Assembly: GCA_902767395.1 (NCBI GenBank) | Contig: CACXHI010000207.1 | Span: 1-7,982 of the forward strand | Source: Oscillospiraceae bacterium | GTDB taxonomy: Bacteria > Bacillota > Clostridia > Oscillospirales > Oscillospiraceae | Reading direction: 5' to 3' | DNA: 7,982 nt | Shown: piece by piece, positions 5,642 through 7,982 of the stretch | Position numbering within the stretch: the stretch's first letter is position 1 | How the letters are laid out: each line of letters opens with the position of its first letter | Position numbers and translations under genes: made by a program | The notes under the pieces: generated by a model | What the model was told of the DNA's origin: nothing | The model's database searches: none | The model's input: only the letters and a program-made list of their open reading frames with translations

Positions 5642-6476
5642 CGTAACGAAACGCTATGGCCGTTTCACGGTCTTGGAACACATTGATCTGGAATTCACGC
5701 CGGGCGTCTATGGCTTACTTGCGCCCAACGGCGCCGGAAAAACCACGCTGATGAAAATGCTCACGACGCTGGCCTTTCCAACGGAGGGCGAGATTCGGTA
5801 TGACGGCGTGGAGATCGGCGCCATGAACGCCGCCTACCGGGATCTGCTGGGCTATCTCCCTCAGCAGATGGGCTACTATCCCAATCAGACCCCGACGCAA
5901 TTTTTGAGCTACCTCGCCGCGCTGAAGGGGATGGAGAAAGGCACAGTTCCGGCCCGGGTGGAGGAATTACTGCACTTGGTGGGCCTTACGGACGTGAAGC
6001 GCAAGAAAATGAAGACCTTCTCCGGCGGTATGCTCCAGCGGGTAGGCATCGCTCAGGCCCTGCTGAACGACCCGAAGGTGCTGATTCTGGACGAGCCAAC
6101 GGCGGGACTGGACCCCAGCGAACGGGTCCGCTTCCGGAACATCATTTCGGGTTTATCCAAGGATCGGATCGTCATCCTCTCGACCCATATCGTCTCGGAC
6201 GTGGAATCCGTGGCGAATCAGTTGATTTTCCTCAAGGACCACAAGGTCGCGGGGGAGGGCGCCCCGGAATCCTTCTGTCAGGATCTGCGCGGGAAGGTCT
6301 TTGAGATCACCCTGCCGGACACGGAGCTGCCGCAGTTCGAGCAGACCCATGCCGTTCTCTCCATACGTCAGGAACAAAATCGCGTCCACCTTCGCTTCAC
6401 AGGCGGCAGCCTGCCTGCGGAGGCGGTCCCGGCGGAGCCGTCTCTGGAGGACGTGTTCCTTGTGTTCTACAGGTAG
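5625..6476 (+). CDS. ABC transporter ATP-binding protein (ABC-2/drug-export type)
   Basis: A 283-residue cytoplasmic ATPase that would power the membrane subunits encoded next. Motifs in order: Walker A APNGAGKTT (33-41), Q-loop around Q80-Q81, signature FSGGMLQRVG (132-141), Walker B VLILDEPTAGLDP (152-164) and the H-loop STH (186-188). The first Walker A glycine is alanine (A33) and the signature ends in M rather than Q. A C-terminal tail of about 80 residues after residue 200 resembles exporters such as the NatA/CcmA and lantibiotic-immunity groups. The ATG at 5625 has GGAGGG (5613-5618) about six bases upstream and overlaps the previous gene by 17 bases. The upstream in-frame ATG at 5562 lies deep within that gene and has no ribosome binding site. 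No substrate can be assigned. Confidence 0.96.
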   Translation: MLKVCDVTKRYGRFTVLEHIDLEFTPGVYGLLAPNGAGKTTLMKMLTTLAFPTEGEIRYDGVEIGAMNAAYRDLLGYLPQQMGYYPNQTPTQFLSYLAALKGMEKGTVPARVEELLHLVGLTDVKRKKMKTFSGGMLQRVGIAQALLNDPKVLILDEPTAGLDPSERVRFRNIISGLSKDRIVILSTHIVSDVESVANQLIFLKDHKVAGEGAPESFCQDLRGKVFEITLPDTELPQFEQTHAVLSIRQEQNRVHLRFTGGSLPAEAVPAEPSLEDVFLVFYR

Positions 6477-6481
6477 CCGCC

Positions 6482-7327
6482 ATGCGCAAAATTGGTTTGG
6501 AGCTCCGGCTGCTTTTGCGGGATCGGCTCTTATGGGGCTTCCTGGCGGCATTTGGGCTGTTGAATTGGGCCATCATTCAAATCAACCTTCCTCTGGCCAA
6601 CGCGGGCTGGGAATCGGAAGCGCTTTTGCCCGAGCTGTTCGGGGTCTCGGACGCGCTGTTGTATCACAAGCTCCTTCCCGCAGTGCTGGCGGAAGCCTGT
6701 TTCCTCTGCTTCTGGCTGGTCCTGACGGGCTTGGAGCGGGAGCGTGTCGCCCGAACCGCGCCCATTACCTATGCGACCAAAACAGGCCGAAGACTGGCAG
6801 GAAACCGAATCTTTGCCGGGCTTGCCGCCGCGACGTTGACCTTCCTGCTCCTCTCCGCCCTGTCCGTCGGCTGCTTCTTTGCCCTGCATCCGGCGAGAAG
6901 CGTTTACCTGCAAGCCCATAGCGCGCAGGACCCCTCCTTCGTCGGTCATATTGCCGCCTGCCTGCTGCTCTGCTGGGGGATTCTGCTGAGCTTCGGTCTG
7001 CTGACCGGGGCCGCCGGGCTGTTGTTCCGCAACGCGTTTCTCGGCTTTCTGCTCGTGTCGGCGCTGCTCGCGGTCTGGCTGTTTTCCGTTCGGCTCTGTC
7101 AGGGGGAACCCGCTTTCTGGAGGTGGCCGCTGATCTGGAACCCCGCCAACGTCCTGCTCACCGTCGAAGACGAAAAGCTGATGATTCGGATATCCCGCTG
7201 GTTTCTGGAGAACGATCCGGCCTTCCTCCTGACCGGGCTGGAGCCGGAGGTCGTCGGCTCCTGGGTCCTCTTCGGAGCCGGACTGTTCTTTGCCGCCTGG
7301 CGCGGCTTTTTCAAAAAGGAGATGTAG
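6482..7327 (+). CDS. ABC-2-type transporter permease subunit, first
   Basis: A 281-residue membrane protein with about six hydrophobic segments, at roughly 15-35, 63-83, 110-135, 157-182, 184-204 and 258-275, and a short basic N-terminus (MRKIGLELRLLLRDR). This is the usual arrangement of ABC-2 permeases that pair with a separate ATPase. The segment 84-109 (ERERVARTAPITYATKTGRR) is a charged loop, probably cytoplasmic, that could contact the ATPase. It starts five bases after the ATPase stop with only a weak AGGT (6471-6474), so it likely depends on translational coupling. The last charged residues (FFKKEM) overlap the strong ribosome binding site of the next gene. No substrate-specific motif is visible. 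Confidence 0.87.
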   Translation: MRKIGLELRLLLRDRLLWGFLAAFGLLNWAIIQINLPLANAGWESEALLPELFGVSDALLYHKLLPAVLAEACFLCFWLVLTGLERERVARTAPITYATKTGRRLAGNRIFAGLAAATLTFLLLSALSVGCFFALHPARSVYLQAHSAQDPSFVGHIAACLLLCWGILLSFGLLTGAAGLLFRNAFLGFLLVSALLAVWLFSVRLCQGEPAFWRWPLIWNPANVLLTVEDEKLMIRISRWFLENDPAFLLTGLEPEVVGSWVLFGAGLFFAAWRGFFKKEM

Positions 7328-7331
7328 GATC

Positions 7332-7982
7332 ATGAAAATCATCCGATTGGAACTAAAAAAATGCTTCCGCCCTGTGCGGCTGATGTTGGTACTGGCCTTG
7401 CTTTGCTATTTCTGCTTTGCCGTTTCCGAAAGCCAGCGGAAGGCGCTTTCCCTGACCGATACGGCCTCCTATCCAGATCTGATCACGACCAGTGATACGT
7501 TGTTCAAATGGCGCAGCCCCGATCTGCAGTTTCACGATCATCTGCTGGAGCACTATGGGAAAACCATCACAACAGCGGATCTTCCTCGCCTTGTTTCTGA
7601 GCGGGAGCAGCTGCGAAACCAGATCACCGCTGCGGCTGCGCAGGACCCCATTGCTCTGAAATATGGAATGGAGTTCCAGCCGGAAACGGGAGAATTCAGA
7701 GGCTCGATTGCCAAGGATTCCGCCGGAGAACTATCGCAGGAGGATTGGGACTATATCGGTTCCTACGAAGGAGGGACGGCGCGGCTGAAGGGAACGGATC
7801 ATCCCATCGCCTTTCTCTCCCAATACCAAACCGTGATCGACTGGATCGAGGCAAAGGGCGTCTACCACGTCATGAGCTACGATCTCGTCGGGATACTGGA
7901 GGACAATTTCCTGATCGTGATCGTCTTCTCCTGCGGCGCCCTGCTGCTGACGGTGCCCTACGGCGTCCTGGAGGCCAAGAGC
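7332..7982 (+). CDS. Second ABC-2-type permease subunit, 3' end outside the window
   Basis: The frame opens at ATG 7332, four bases after the previous stop, with AAAAGGAG at 7315-7322 overlapping the end of that gene. It stays open for 217 codons to the right edge. The topology is typical of a large-loop ABC-2 permease: a basic N-terminus (MKIIRLELKKCFRP), one membrane segment at about 15-32, a long hydrophilic region of roughly 155 residues (33-189) probably outside the membrane, then a second hydrophobic segment (about 191-211, LIVIVFSCGALLLTVPYGVL). The remaining membrane segments would lie beyond the window. The loop has no cysteine and no recognised domain; it could be the substrate- or signal-facing part. 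Together with the first permease it would form a heterodimeric channel for the ATPase. Confidence 0.88.
   Translation, partial: MKIIRLELKKCFRPVRLMLVLALLCYFCFAVSESQRKALSLTDTASYPDLITTSDTLFKWRSPDLQFHDHLLEHYGKTITTADLPRLVSEREQLRNQITAAAAQDPIALKYGMEFQPETGEFRGSIAKDSAGELSQEDWDYIGSYEGGTARLKGTDHPIAFLSQYQTVIDWIEAKGVYHVMSYDLVGILEDNFLIVIVFSCGALLLTVPYGVLEAKS

Noticed and set aside
6530..7342. Minus-strand frame of 270 codons rich in Q, G and E
   Set aside because: Antisense shadow of the first permease, whose membrane segments and operon spacing are clear.

Overview
The window looks like chromosomal DNA of an anaerobic, fairly GC-rich Firmicute, most likely a gut or rumen Clostridia of the Oscillospirales type. 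This is inferred from a rubrerythrin, a family II (Mn-dependent) pyrophosphatase with regulatory CBS/DRTGG domains, strong AAGGAGG-type ribosome binding sites, a group II intron maturase of the kind common in these genomes, and an ECF-sigma/ABC-2 cassette. No rRNA, tRNA or CRISPR array is visible.

Layout: (1) 1-401 is the 3' end of a group II intron: the C-terminal 107 codons of its reverse transcriptase/maturase, then a well-formed ribozyme domain V and domain VI with a bulged branch-point A. This places the 3' splice site near 401. (2) 402-771 has no convincing gene. It holds a cluster of nested palindromic repeats (443-541), a small hairpin, a weak promoter candidate and a perfect 10-bp hairpin in the presumed 5' leader of the next gene. 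(3) 772-1362 (+) is rubrerythrin. A perfect 18-bp stem-loop (1382-1425) separates it from the convergent minus-strand pair. (4) ppaC (4014-2395) followed by a trxB-like gene (2345-1434) appear to form a minus-strand operon. It has a near-consensus sigma-A promoter (TTGACT-17-TATAAT, 4190-4162) and a leader of roughly 140 nt. The trxB product has the redox CxxC but lacks the NADPH-binding HRRxxxR motif. (5) 4347-7982 (+) is a tightly packed cassette: ECF sigma factor, six-TM membrane protein of unknown function, ABC-2-type ATPase, permease, and a second permease that runs off the window. Junctions are overlaps of 4 and 17 nt or gaps of 4-5 nt, so it is probably one transcript.

The first half joins oxidative-stress defence (rubrerythrin), thiol redox (TrxR-like) and pyrophosphate removal, all housekeeping in anaerobes. 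The second half looks like a self-contained regulated export or stress-sensing unit. The sigma factor would control the operon, the membrane protein is a candidate sensor or anti-sigma partner, and the ABC transporter is the effector. The substrate cannot be read from the sequence. The least described items are the sigma/membrane-protein/ABC cassette, the atypical TrxR and the palindromic repeat cluster beside the intron.
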